NCBI RefSeq assembly: GCF_900109605.1
Contig: NZ_FOAM01000023.1
Location: forward strand, 1-64,000
Reading direction: 5' to 3'
Source of the DNA: Xaviernesmea oryzae
GTDB taxonomy: Bacteria; Pseudomonadota; Alphaproteobacteria; Rhizobiales; Rhizobiaceae
Length of the DNA stretch: 64,000 bases
Part shown: in pieces, positions 1 to 9,390 of the stretch
How positions within the stretch are numbered: position 1 is the first letter of the stretch
Layout: each line of letters starts with the position of its first letter
Program-made: the position numbers and the translations under genes
Notes under the pieces: generated by a model
What the model saw: only the letters and a program-made list of their open reading frames with translations
What the model was told of the DNA's origin: nothing
The model's database searches: none

Positions 1-851
<851 letters not shown>

Positions 852-1317
852 GGGTCTGTTTCCTATGATCCATCAAAAAGGTCAGCCGGCCGGGCCGGTT
901 TGGGGAGGCGTTTAAGGGTTTCACTGCAATTGCGCAAGACTTAATTGCGTGAGCTACACGGCCCGGCGTCTCGCGCCTCGGTTTGAGCTAAGGCCTTGTG
1001 ACGCAAGGCGGAGCGGCCCTCCCCGCGCCGTCACCCCATCAAGCCCCGACCCGCCGTACGCCTGCCCCGATTCCTCGCCTGCCGATGCACGCGCCCATGC
1101 GGCCTTGGGCGACAGGGCCGCATCGACAGCTTCGACGCGCTGAAAGACGATGCAGCCGGCCCCTGGATCGAAATCGCACAGGCCCGAGGCGGGAATGCCG
1201 CAACGCGCGGGGATCGATAAAATGCCAGGGTTCTTTGTCAGCTTGAGCTAACCAGGTCTCTTGACCCAATGTTTGCGTCCGCTCCCTTAAGATGACGACA
1301 AACAAGGGAGAAAGACC
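852..1317. other. Intergenic region upstream of tuf and the KTSC gene
   Basis: About 466 bases between the divergent starts of tuf (minus) and the KTSC gene (plus). It should hold both promoters. Open frames across it have no recognisable protein character, and I see no convincing hairpin or RNA gene. Confidence 0.5.
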
Positions 1318-1527
1318 ATGCAACACCTTCCCGTGAAGTCGCGCATCATCGACAGCGTCTATTTCAGCCAGGAAGACGGGCAATTGCGGATCTGCTTCAA
1401 GAATGGCGAGGAGCGCCGCTTCGCCGAGGTCCAGGAAACCGAGGTTTTGGCCATGTGCGAGGCACGCTCGCCCGGTCAATATTACATCGACAATATCCGT
1501 ACCCGCTTCAGGCGAATCGCTGCCTGA
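1318..1527 (+). CDS. Small KTSC-domain protein
   Basis: A 69-residue cytoplasmic protein matching the KTSC domain, a small all-beta/alpha domain also found at the C-terminus of some lysyl-tRNA synthetases. The visible pattern is a Ser-Arg-Ile-Ile start, a hydrophobic strand with LRICFKNGEERRF, and a C-terminal segment SPGQYYIDNIRTRF that resembles the family's SxGxYFNxxIR ending. A ribosome binding site (GGGAGAAAG) lies just before the ATG. It is monocistronic and faces tRNA-Gly. Its biochemical role is unknown. A second KTSC-like protein occurs at 7770. Confidence 0.85.
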   Translation: MQHLPVKSRIIDSVYFSQEDGQLRICFKNGEERRFAEVQETEVLAMCEARSPGQYYIDNIRTRFRRIAA

Positions 1528-1633
1528 CAAGGGATTTCAGGCTCGCGCGGCTAGGCTGCGTGACCCTGTTCCAACAGCAACGGAATACCGTGACACGGTA
1601 GTGACACGGTGACTTGCCAATTCTTGAAATTAT

Positions 1634-1707
1634 TGGAGCGGGTAGCGGGAATCGAACCCGCGTATTCAGCTTGGAAGGCTGCTGCTCTACCATTGAGCTA
1701 TACCCGC
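1634..1707 (-). tRNA. tRNA-Gly(TCC)
   Basis: On the minus strand the acceptor GCGGGTA pairs with TACCCGC, the D and T arms are standard (GGTTCGATTCC in the T arm), the anticodon loop reads TCC, and CCA is encoded. It sits 27 bases from tRNA-Tyr on the same strand, so the two are probably co-transcribed. Confidence 0.97.
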
Positions 1708-1734
1708 GGGGGTGGTCTTGATCCTGCGTCAGAA

Positions 1735-1819
1735 TGGTGGAGGGAGTTGGATTTGAACCAACGTAGGCTGAGCCAACGGATTTACAGTCCGTCCCCTTTA
1801 ACCACTCGGGCATCCCTCC
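1735..1819 (-). tRNA. tRNA-Tyr(GTA)
   Basis: An 85-nt class II tRNA with a long variable arm. The acceptor GGAGGGA pairs with TCCCTCC, the anticodon is GTA, the T-arm is GGTTCAAATCC, and CCA is encoded. It lies upstream of tRNA-Gly in the same orientation. Confidence 0.97.
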
Positions 1820-2075
1820 ATTATTCTGTCGGGATCATCGACCGGTATCGGATCAAGCGTTGCTGGCCAGCCTGTTGAAGCGGGCCGCGCTCGTTCCGTG
1901 GGGCGCTATATGACGGGCCCGATCCGCGCTGTCAACACAGCCATTTAAAGTTTTTTCCGCTTGCACCGGCAGGGGGCGTCCAAGGGCGCGCGGCTGTGGA
2001 AAACCACGAGGGCTGCGCTGCGACAGGCTGCGAGAAAGCTGTTTCGGCCAGCCGCCCGCCGGTCTATAAGGCAGC

Positions 2076-2954
2076 ATGAGCAAGGACAAGAGCGGCGACA
2101 AGAGCGCCAAGGACACCCATTACGCCACGCTGAGGCGTGCCCACCGCGACGCCAAGCGCGAGCGCGGCGAAATTCCGACGCCGCAGAACGACACTCGCCG
2201 GCGCAAGGCGCAGACCGACTGGAAGGCACCGCCGCTGCCGCCCGATACGGTGCAGCTTTACGGTCTGCATACGGTGCGCGCCGCGCTTGCCAATCCGACG
2301 CGCGAAAAGCTGCGGCTGATGGTGACCCAGAATGCGCTGGGGCGGCTGGAGATCGGTGATGCCGCAGCGATCGGCATTCCCGTGGAGACTGTGGCGCCGG
2401 CAGCGCTGGACAAGCTGCTCGGTCCCGACGCAATTCATCAGGGCGTGCTTCTGGAGGCAAGGCCACTGCCGGTGCGCCGGCTCTCCGCCTTGACGGACAG
2501 CCCTCTGGTGCTAGTGCTCGACCAGGTCACTGACCCACACAATGTCGGCGCGATCCTGCGCTCGGCCGTGGCCTTCAATGCCGGCGCGCTAATCACCACC
2601 ATGCGCCATAGCCCATCCGAATCGGGCGTTCTCGCCAAGTCGGCCTCCGGCGCGCTGGAGCTCATCCCCTATATCCAGGTGAGCAACCTCGCCGATGCGC
2701 TTGGCGAGCTGCACAGCATCGGTTTCCAGTCCTTCGGGCTCGATTCGGAAGGACCGCTGGTGCTGGAGGAAACGCTGGCAGGAGATCGGCTGGCGCTGGT
2801 GCTCGGCGCAGAGGGCAAGGGGCTGCGGCAGAAGACCCGTGAAACGGTGACGGCGCTTGCCCGCCTCGACATGCCGGGCGCCATCAAGTCGCTGAACGTT
2901 TCCAATGCCGCCGCCATCGCGCTTTATGCCGCGCGGCGTCATCTGCAGGGCTAA
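2076..2954 (+). CDS. rlmB: TrmH/SpoU-family 23S rRNA (guanosine-2'-O)-methyltransferase
   Basis: Methylates the 2'-hydroxyl of a guanosine (G2251 in E. coli numbering) in 23S rRNA using SAM. The 292-residue protein has a charged, Lys/Arg-rich tail (about 1-50), the substrate-binding domain starting near LYGLHTVRAAL (about 62-72), and the SPOUT knot domain from about residue 145. The SpoU motifs are visible: DPHNVGAILRSA, LVLGAEGKGL and the C-terminal LNVSNAAAIALY. The N-terminal extension is a little longer than in E. coli RlmB, as is common in rhizobia. The gene is followed by a very long inverted repeat that probably ends its transcript. Confidence 0.93.
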   Translation: MSKDKSGDKSAKDTHYATLRRAHRDAKRERGEIPTPQNDTRRRKAQTDWKAPPLPPDTVQLYGLHTVRAALANPTREKLRLMVTQNALGRLEIGDAAAIGIPVETVAPAALDKLLGPDAIHQGVLLEARPLPVRRLSALTDSPLVLVLDQVTDPHNVGAILRSAVAFNAGALITTMRHSPSESGVLAKSASGALELIPYIQVSNLADALGELHSIGFQSFGLDSEGPLVLEETLAGDRLALVLGAEGKGLRQKTRETVTALARLDMPGAIKSLNVSNAAAIALYAARRHLQG

Positions 2955-2965
2955 GACACCCCATC

Positions 2966-3068
2966 GGCGTCAAAACACAAACGCCCCGCCACCGCCGCCT
3001 GAACTGCCCTGACCGAAAATGGTCTGAGCGATTCAGGCGGCGATGACGGGGCGTTTCATTTTGACGCC
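2966..3068. terminator. Long (~103 nt) nearly continuous hairpin, likely bidirectional terminator
   Basis: Three nested perfect stems lie in register: a 10-bp outer arm (2966-2975 with 3059-3068), a 10-bp middle arm (2979-2988 with 3047-3056) and an 11-bp inner arm (2993-3003 with 3032-3042). A partly paired apex contains GACC/GGTC. It lies between the convergent rlmB and azoR genes and is flanked by A- and T-rich edges on both strands, so it can terminate both. It is longer than an ordinary terminator. Confidence 0.8.
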
Positions 3069-3230
3069 TGCTGGGTCGAGCTGAAATCGGAGTCGCTTGA
3101 AGGCGTTAAGCGGAAAGCTTCGACAAAAGCGGCAACTCGGACGTCAACTGGCGCGATTCTGTTGGCCGGGCCGCACAAGCGGCGCCGGAGACCCAGGCCC
3201 GTTGCCGCAAGGCCGCGGCGCGCGTCAGTG

Positions 3231-3812
3231 TTAGGCGGCGAGTGCCAAGCTCTCGCGGCTGGCGATATCCGACAGAGCGGCTTCGATCGAGGCGGCCTTG
3301 GCATCCGGGCCCATAGCCAGGCCTTCAGCGCGCACCACCTCGATATCGGTCACGCCGATAAAGGACAGCACATTGTGGAGGAAGGGCTCCTGATGATCGA
3401 GCGTGGCCATCGGGGTGCCTGCACCATAGACGCCGCCACGGGCCGACGCGATGATCACCTTGCGGCCGCCAGCCAAGCCTTCGGGACCGGATTCGGTATA
3501 GCGGAAGGTCGTTCCAGCCACGAGCAGGCGGTCGATCCAGGCCTTCAGCTGGCTCGGAATCGTGAAATTATACATGGGCGCACCGACGACCACGATATCG
3601 GCTGCGAGAAATTCCGAAAGAACGTCGCGCCCAGCCGGCGCTGCGCCGAGATCGGCGCCCGTGAGATGACCGACCGGCTCGGCCACCAGATCATGCGTGG
3701 TGACCTGCGCCTCGGGATGCTCTGCCCGAAGCCGCTCGACAATGGCGGCCGTCAGGCGTCGGGACACGGAATGTTCGCCGAGAATGCCGGAATCGATATG
3801 GAGGATGTTCAT
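3231..3812 (-). CDS. azoR: FMN-dependent NADH-azoreductase
   Basis: A flavodoxin-fold NAD(P)H:quinone/azo oxidoreductase of 193 residues, normal length for AzoR. It reduces azo compounds and quinones by two-electron transfer and is cytoplasmic. Visible features are the N-terminal phosphate-binding strand (MNILHIDSG), the FMN-contacting APMYNFTIPSQLKAWIDRL near residues 78-96, and a second FMN loop around SARGGVYG. AAAGG about 7 bases upstream supports the start. It is divergent from a LysR regulator, the usual arrangement for a redox- or quinone-inducible AzoR. Confidence 0.93.
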   Translation of the reverse strand: MNILHIDSGILGEHSVSRRLTAAIVERLRAEHPEAQVTTHDLVAEPVGHLTGADLGAAPAGRDVLSEFLAADIVVVGAPMYNFTIPSQLKAWIDRLLVAGTTFRYTESGPEGLAGGRKVIIASARGGVYGAGTPMATLDHQEPFLHNVLSFIGVTDIEVVRAEGLAMGPDAKAASIEAALSDIASRESLALAA

Positions 3813-3840
3813 GTCGCACCTTTGTCGCTGAAGGGTTCAA

Positions 3841-3854
3841 AGGACCAATGTCCT
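3841..3854. promoter_or_regulatory. Inverted repeat in the azoR-LysR intergenic region
   Basis: A perfect 5-bp inverted repeat AGGAC-CAAT-GTCCT lies 29 bases upstream of azoR. Position and symmetry fit a regulator operator, probably for the adjacent LysR protein. This is inference. Confidence 0.4.
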
Positions 3855-3915
3855 TTCGACAAAACATATGATCCGGAAACGATGAGAGGATAAGTTGCCC
3901 AGATATTGACGCATC

Positions 3916-3931
3916 GTTTCCTTCGGGAAAC
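3916..3931. promoter_or_regulatory. Second inverted repeat near the LysR gene
   Basis: Perfect 6-bp arms GTTTCC and GGAAAC are separated by TTCG, between azoR and the LysR start. It may be an autoregulatory site or a leader hairpin. No direct support beyond symmetry and location. Confidence 0.35.
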
Positions 3932-3989
3932 AATAATGCGCTTTGCGGATAATGAGCCCGCAGCGTGGAGCAAAGGCTTGGAGATGCAG

Positions 3990-4934
3990 ATGAGGGATCT
4001 GAACGATATCGCCTACTTCGCCGCCGTGGCGCGCCATCAAGGTTTTTCCGCCGCCGCGCGGGCGCTGAACGTGCCGAAATCCCTGCTCAGCAAGCATATT
4101 GCCGCCCTGGAGCAGGAACTCGGCGTACGCCTTCTGGAGCGCTCCACCCGCATGCTGCGCGTTACCGAAGTCGGCCAGCGCTTTCTCGATCACTGCGAAC
4201 AGGCTCTCGCCAATGTCGAAACGGCCCAGGCGGTGGCCGTGGCCGCACAGCTCGAGCCGCAGGGAACGGTTCGTCTGGCCTGCCCGCTCGGCTTCGCGCC
4301 GATGATTGCCCATGTGATGCCGGACTTCAGCCGCCGCTATCCCAAAGTGCAGGTCCTGATCTCCGTGTCCAACCGGCGGGTCGATCTGGTGGCGGAGCAG
4401 ATGGATATCGCCTTGCGCGCCCGACCCGAAATTGAGATGGACGAGACATTGGTGGTGCGCCGCCTCAGCGTCGCGCGGCGGCGGCTGGCGGCCAGTCCGC
4501 AACTGCTGGAGCGTCTTGGCGCGATCACCATCGATTCGCTGCATAAACAGCCGACGCTCTCGATGAACAGCGAGCATGGCACGGACCGTTGGACGCTGGT
4601 CAACGAGGCGGGCGACACAAAGGACGTGGACCATCGCCCTGTGATCGGCTGCGACGACTTTACCGTTCTCGAGCGCGCGGCCATCGAAGGGCTCGGCATT
4701 GCCCTCCTGCCGGATCATATGTGCCAGCGCATCATGCGTGTCGGGCTGCTCGCCCCGGTGTTGCCGACGTGGAGCGCGGCAGAAGCCATCGCCCATCTGG
4801 TCTTTACCACCCGCCAGGGCATGCTGCCGGCCGTGCGCAGTCTGATTGATCATCTGGCCACCCAGCTGCCGCGAGTTATGGCGCGTTGCTCGGAAGTGGA
4901 GGTTGCGCCGCGCTTGCACGAGGCGGCCGAGTAG
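3990..4934 (+). CDS. LysR-family transcriptional regulator
   Basis: A 314-residue DNA-binding regulator. The winged helix-turn-helix is at about residues 3-62 (DLNDIAYFAAVARHQGF, then the recognition-helix stretch KSLLSKHIAALEQELG), followed by a LysR substrate-binding domain with type 2 periplasmic-protein fold. I chose ATG 3990 because GGAG sits 6 bases upstream; in-frame starts at 3984 and 3906 are also open. Divergent transcription from azoR suggests it controls that gene, responding to a quinone- or azo-type inducer. The inducer cannot be read from the sequence. Confidence 0.92.
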   Translation: MRDLNDIAYFAAVARHQGFSAAARALNVPKSLLSKHIAALEQELGVRLLERSTRMLRVTEVGQRFLDHCEQALANVETAQAVAVAAQLEPQGTVRLACPLGFAPMIAHVMPDFSRRYPKVQVLISVSNRRVDLVAEQMDIALRARPEIEMDETLVVRRLSVARRRLAASPQLLERLGAITIDSLHKQPTLSMNSEHGTDRWTLVNEAGDTKDVDHRPVIGCDDFTVLERAAIEGLGIALLPDHMCQRIMRVGLLAPVLPTWSAAEAIAHLVFTTRQGMLPAVRSLIDHLATQLPRVMARCSEVEVAPRLHEAAE

Positions 4935-5001
4935 CGGTGCGCTTCCCTCTTTTTTCTTTACACGGCAGGGGAATCTGCTAATTCCCGTCAGCGCCTTGGA
5001 A

Positions 5002-5076
5002 GCCGGATTAGCTCAGCGGTAGAGCAGCGGTTTTGTAAACCGAAGGTCGGGGGTTCAATCCCCTCATCCGGCACCA
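5002..5076 (+). tRNA. tRNA-Thr(TGT)
   Basis: The acceptor GCCGGAT pairs with ATCCGGC, the anticodon loop reads TTTGTAA (TGT), the T-arm is GGGTTCAATCC, and CCA is encoded. It is a single tRNA between the LysR gene and a cytochrome c gene. I see no integrase or duplicated tRNA end that would mark an integration site. Confidence 0.97.
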
Positions 5077-5285
5077 CGCCTCCCAAGCCAGTTCGCGCCA
5101 TCGGTATCGATCCGTTTCGCGCGAGCAGGGCATAGCGGGATAACCTGTTTCCCAGCGCCCCCTGTTTCAGACTGCGACCGAAATCGCCGGGCGATTCTGT
5201 CCGGTGTGATTCCAGAGCGCGATTGGCACAAATATGGGCAATCTTCGCCTGAGATCTCGCTCTAAACTTTGATAGAGATCATGAT

Positions 5286-5657
5286 TTACGGATGCGCCTG
5301 CAAAAAGGCGATCACGTCCTTGATCTCCGACTCGCCCCAGAGCCCCCAGAAGCGCATCTTTGTGCCCGGTACGGCCTTGGCCGGGCTTGCCAGAAAGGCG
5401 GACAGCGTCGCCTCGTCCCAGACAAGACCCGCCTCGCCTGCTTTGCGCATGGCCTCAGAATAGGCATAGCCTTCCGCCGACCCTGCCTGGCGTCCGAACA
5501 CGCCTTTAAGTGACGGGCCGAACCCATGACGATCGGCATTGACGATATGGCAGGAGCTGCAGGCATCGAAGACCTGCCGGCCATGCGCGGCATCCTGCGC
5601 TTGAGCCCATGCGGCCGACAACAGCAGGCCACCTGTCAGAACACAGGTTCGAAACAT
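5286..5657 (-). CDS. Small periplasmic class I c-type cytochrome
   Basis: A 123-residue electron carrier. The signal peptide covers about residues 1-20 (ending AQA), the haem-binding CSSCH is at 33-37, and a likely axial Met lies in GTKMRFWG at about residue 101. This layout matches the cytochrome c2/c556-like class I domain. I chose the ATG at 5657 because GGGAG lies just upstream and the signal peptide starts there; the frame stays open upstream to 5750 without protein character. The physiological partner is unknown. It is divergent from the sensor kinase gene. Confidence 0.88.
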   Translation of the reverse strand: MFRTCVLTGGLLLSAAWAQAQDAAHGRQVFDACSSCHIVNADRHGFGPSLKGVFGRQAGSAEGYAYSEAMRKAGEAGLVWDEATLSAFLASPAKAVPGTKMRFWGLWGESEIKDVIAFLQAHP

Positions 5658-6091
5658 GGTCGCTCCCTTTCGCAAAAAGCTGGCTTGTGTGACGAAGGTG
5701 CGCATGAAACCGCCATTGAACTTGCGATAACGACAGGCGCTAAAGCGCAACGCACAGTCGGATCAAGGCATCAGCAGACTTAAAATTGCAAGGCGTTGCC
5801 GGATCTCGCCTGCATTTCACCCTTGGACTTCAAACTCTGCGCGCCGGCTGGCCCGACGGGCCGAATGCCGGAACGTGCAGAAAACACTTGCCCTTCCCGC
5901 CTTGGGTGCCGTCGTCTTACCGGATCCGTTCGGCCAAAGTGAAATTGAGCCGATCGACTAGAGAACGGGATTGTTTCAACCGGAGTTTGCAGTCATGGTC
6001 TTGCTGGCCGATGTCGGGATTGATTCTGATGATCGCCTCAGACGTGCGAGATCGCCAAAACCATTCCGTCGGTCGGCATGGTCTGTGGGCC

Positions 6092-7570
6092 ATGGATGAC
6101 CAAAGGGCTTCGATGTTGCAGTCAACAAGCGAATGTGCCCTGCTGTTTCAGCAATTCGATTGGGCCAGCTCGCCTCTGGGTCCGGTCGATGGCTGGAGCC
6201 CGGAGCTGCGCACGCTCGTCGACGTGACGATGAATTCTTTGCAGCCCATGCTGATCGTCTGGGGCCCGGAGCAGATCATTCTCTATAATGACGGCTATGC
6301 CCGGATGTGCGGTAATCGCCATCCCGGCGGCTTCGGCCACCCGTTTCGCGACCTCTGGTACGATATCTGGGATCAGGTCGATCCGATCATCTCCGCCGCA
6401 TATGCCGGCCATGGCACGTCGATGGATGACATCGAATTCATCATGCATCGCAACGGCTTTCCCGAGGAGACGCATTTCGCCTTCTCCTATACGCCGGTGC
6501 GCGATCCCACGGGCGCGGTGCTCGGCATGTTCTGCGCCTGCACGGAAACCACGGCGGATGTGCGCCTTCGGCGCGAGCAGGTGAGCGAGCGCGAGCGACT
6601 CCTGCGGATCTTCGAGCTTTCCCCGGCCGCGACCGCCGCGCTGACCGGACCGAATCACGTGTTCGACTTTGCCAATGCTGCTTTTGCCGCCATGATCGGT
6701 GATCGGGACGTTATCGGCCGGCCGGCGGCCGAGGCGCTGCCCGCTCTGGCGCAGGCCGGGCTGATCACCAGTCTCGATGCGGTCTATCGCTCCGGCATGC
6801 CGCTGACGGCCCATGCCATGCCGCTGATGCTCGAAACCGACAGCGCCCATACGCGCGGCAAAAGACTGATCGATCTCATCTGCCAGCCGATGCGCGATCC
6901 CTCCGGTGCCATGGCCGGCATTCTGCTACAGACGCAGGATGTGACCGAGCAGCTGGCCGAGGAGGAGCACCGCAATCTCCTGGCGCGCGAGCTTGCCCAT
7001 CGGCTGAAAAACCAGCTGGCCATGGTTCAGGCGATCGTCTCCCAGACCTTGCGCAGCGCCGGCGACATCACGTCCGCGCGGCGGGCATTGGGCGACCGTC
7101 TGGCCGTGCTCGGTGCCGCACATGACATGATCATCAAGGGTGGCGCCAACACGTCGACTATGGCCGAAGTCGTCGCGCAGATGACGCAGGTCCATGACGA
7201 CAAGCTGGCGCCGCGCATCCAGGTCGATGGTCCGCCATTGCGAATTGCCGCGCGCCCGACCCTGTCGCTTTCGCTGATCCTGCACGAACTTGCCACCAAC
7301 GCCTCGAAATATGGGGCATTGTCGGTGCCATCGGGCCGGGTGCAGCTGAATTGGGACCTGAGCGGCCCGAACCGCGATCGGGTCGAAATTAGCTGGACGG
7401 AGCACGCAGGCCCGCCCGTCGCCATGCCACAGGCCGATGGCACCGGCAGCAAGCTGATCAAGGCCGGCCTTTCCGGCACGCAGGATTGCCAGGTCGAAAT
7501 CGCCTTTCATCCCATGGGCCTTCACTGCCGCATCTGCGCTGACCTCAAGGGCTTTGAAAGCGAGCACTGA
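6092..7570 (+). CDS. PAS-domain sensor histidine kinase, HWE family
   Basis: A 492-residue kinase without transmembrane segments, so a cytoplasmic sensor. There are two PAS-like regions: about 45-155 (with PMLIVWGPEQIILYNDGYA) and 170-285. The HWE H-box carries the phospho-acceptor His at about 303 (ELAHRLKNQLAMVQAIV), the N-box is HELATNASKYGAL at 398-410, and the family-defining W-x-E is WTEHAGP at 435. The region upstream of 6092 is open in frame back to 5786 but lacks conserved residues; ATG 6113 is a further alternative start. No response regulator is adjacent, so it is an orphan. HWE kinases are typical of Rhizobiales and often feed light, redox or general-stress pathways, but the signal here is unknown. 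Confidence 0.9.
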   Translation: MDDQRASMLQSTSECALLFQQFDWASSPLGPVDGWSPELRTLVDVTMNSLQPMLIVWGPEQIILYNDGYARMCGNRHPGGFGHPFRDLWYDIWDQVDPIISAAYAGHGTSMDDIEFIMHRNGFPEETHFAFSYTPVRDPTGAVLGMFCACTETTADVRLRREQVSERERLLRIFELSPAATAALTGPNHVFDFANAAFAAMIGDRDVIGRPAAEALPALAQAGLITSLDAVYRSGMPLTAHAMPLMLETDSAHTRGKRLIDLICQPMRDPSGAMAGILLQTQDVTEQLAEEEHRNLLARELAHRLKNQLAMVQAIVSQTLRSAGDITSARRALGDRLAVLGAAHDMIIKGGANTSTMAEVVAQMTQVHDDKLAPRIQVDGPPLRIAARPTLSLSLILHELATNASKYGALSVPSGRVQLNWDLSGPNRDRVEISWTEHAGPPVAMPQADGTGSKLIKAGLSGTQDCQVEIAFHPMGLHCRICADLKGFESEH

Positions 7571-7574
7571 GACT

Positions 7575-7593
7575 CAAGTCCGATCTGGACTTG
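7575..7593 (+). terminator. Hairpin after the HWE kinase gene
   Basis: Perfect 7-bp arms CAAGTCC and GGACTTG flank a 5-base loop, 4 bases after the kinase stop codon. There is no clear U-tract, so intrinsic termination is uncertain. Confidence 0.4.
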
Positions 7594-7769
7594 CCTCCGC
7601 GTTTGCGGCCGCCTCCCCTCCATCGTCACGCGCCCTTCGCGATAGGCGGCTAATTCTGCAAAAAAAGCCGGCCTTCTGCGCGTGATCAGCCCTTGGCGGC
7701 AGCGCAGCATGTTGACCACCGGCCAATTTTACGCAACGCTCTCTCAACGTGTTGTGGATGGAGTTGACG

Positions 7770-8120
7770 ATGTCTTGGGTAACGCTGCAGTCCAAACGTC
7801 TGAAAAAGGCTCGCTACAATGTCGGGCGCCAGATTCTGGAAGTTCGTATACAGGGCGAAGGCACGGTCAAACATCATAACGTGCTTCCGCACATGGCGGA
7901 GAATTTCTTCAAGACCAGCGATCCGGACTTCTACTACCGCTATTATTTGGAAGACAGCCGTGTGGTCTCGCCGATGCGCGGAATTTTACAGACCAGCGGC
8001 TGGGTGGCGAAGGCGGTGATTATTCTGGCCGCTGCGTGGCTGCTCTCCTACTCCTCGCTCTCGGACATGAGCGTGCTCGAAGCCAGCAATATCACGACGA
8101 CCAGGCCAGCGGTCCAATAG
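7770..8120 (+). CDS. KTSC-like protein with C-terminal membrane segment
   Basis: A 116-residue protein. Residues about 5-60 (Ser-Lys-Arg-Leu start, a VRIQGEG strand, and the aromatic FYYRYYL ending) resemble a KTSC domain. Residues 79-97 form one hydrophobic helix (VAKAVIILAAAWLL), predicting a single-pass inner-membrane protein with the KTSC part at the N-terminus. The ATG at 7770 has GGAG 6 bases upstream; the open frame begins at 7749. It lies between the HWE kinase and NAD kinase genes as a single transcription unit. Function is unknown, and KTSC assignment is moderate because the central residues diverge. Confidence 0.6.
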   Translation: MSWVTLQSKRLKKARYNVGRQILEVRIQGEGTVKHHNVLPHMAENFFKTSDPDFYYRYYLEDSRVVSPMRGILQTSGWVAKAVIILAAAWLLSYSSLSDMSVLEASNITTTRPAVQ

Positions 8121-8373
8121 CCTCATCCAGACGCGCAGCCTGATGGTCCTCCTGGCGTCGGCGCTTTTCATCAAGCTTCTCGCTTGCCCGCCGGCGATCC
8201 CTTGCCCCGCACCAAGCCGCCATCATCTTTGACGTCCAGTCCGGCTCATCTGACCGGGGTTGCAGCAGTTTGGCGGCCCTGAGCCATTTTGGTTTGCCGC
8301 GATATCCGCTAGGACTACGGCGACCCGCTCCCGCGCGATCGCTAACGCGCCTTCTCGAACACAGTGTCTCCTC

Positions 8374-9147
8374 ATGGTGCGTCCCGTCGACACGATTGCT
8401 TTTGTTGCCTCAACCGCTCCCGACGCGCAGGACGCGCTGGCGGAGCTGACAGCGCTTTACGGCAATGTGCCGCTGGCGGCCGCCGACGTGGTTGTGGCTC
8501 TTGGCGGCGATGGCTTCATGCTGCAGACGCTGCATAGCTGCATGCGCAACGACAAGCTCGTCTATGGCATGAATCGCGGCTCCGTCGGCTTTCTCATGAA
8601 CCGCTATAGCGCCGAAAACCTGCAGGACCGTCTGGGGGAAGCGGTCGAAAACGCCTTTCACCCCTTGGAAATGCAGACGGTCGATACGCAAGGCAACCGC
8701 TTTCGCGGATTGGCGATCAACGAGGTTTATCTGTTTCGCCAATCCTATCAGGCCGCAAAGCTTCGCGTCGTCGTCGATGGGCGGGTGCGGCTGGAAGAGC
8801 TGATCTGCGATGGCATCCTGCTGTCGACGCCGGCGGGCTCCACCGCCTATAATCTCTCCGCCCATGGGCCGATCCTGCCCCTGGAGGCGCCACTTCTGGC
8901 GCTGACGCCGGTCAGCCCCTTTCGTCCGCGCCGCTGGCGCGGCGCGCTCCTGCCCAATCGGGTGACTGTGGATATTTCGATCCTGGAAGCGGACAAGCGA
9001 CCGGTCAACGCAGTCGCCGATCACACAGAAGTCAAATCTGTACTGAAGGTGCGCATCGCCCAGGCCGAAACGGTGACGGCGCGGCTTCTCTCGGATCCGG
9101 ATTATTCCTGGTCGGACCGCATTCTGGCGGAACAGTTCACCAATTAG
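8374..9147 (+). CDS. nadK: NAD kinase
   Basis: Phosphorylates NAD+ to NADP+ with ATP in the cytoplasm. The 257-residue length is typical of the rhizobial enzyme. The catalytic GGDGFML is at about residues 44-50, the NAD-binding stretch LAINEVYLFRQ at about 112-122, and the conserved STPAGSTAYNLSAHGPI near 150. I chose ATG 8374 because the conserved region starts a few residues in; upstream in-frame residues back to 8260 look non-coding. A palindromic repeat starts two bases after the stop codon. Confidence 0.95.
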   Translation: MVRPVDTIAFVASTAPDAQDALAELTALYGNVPLAAADVVVALGGDGFMLQTLHSCMRNDKLVYGMNRGSVGFLMNRYSAENLQDRLGEAVENAFHPLEMQTVDTQGNRFRGLAINEVYLFRQSYQAAKLRVVVDGRVRLEELICDGILLSTPAGSTAYNLSAHGPILPLEAPLLALTPVSPFRPRRWRGALLPNRVTVDISILEADKRPVNAVADHTEVKSVLKVRIAQAETVTARLLSDPDYSWSDRILAEQFTN

Positions 9148-9148
9148 A

Positions 9149-9194
9149 GCATCGGATCGAAAAGCGGGAACCGTTTGTCGGATAAATTCGATGC
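9149..9194. repeat. Palindromic intergenic repeat, copy 1
   Basis: A ~46-bp imperfect palindrome with ends GCATCGGAT and ATTCGATGC and an inner GAAAAGCGGGAACCG. It closely matches the element at 28813-28859. It resembles the short palindromic intergenic elements scattered through Rhizobiaceae genomes. It may also help end the nadK transcript. Confidence 0.75.
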
Positions 9195-9390
9195 GGCGGC
9201 GTTCAGTCAATCGCAACCATACGCATAGGCTCTATGGTATGGTGCGTTTTTATGAACACATCGTCTTTATCGTGGGAGACAGCGCCAGTTTCGTGATTGT
9301 GACTTAAGTTTTGGACCGAAAGGACTGTCCGAGCTCTGGGCTGGCGCACACGCACGCACACGTCGTCCTGCGGGCAAAAAAAGGAGTGGC

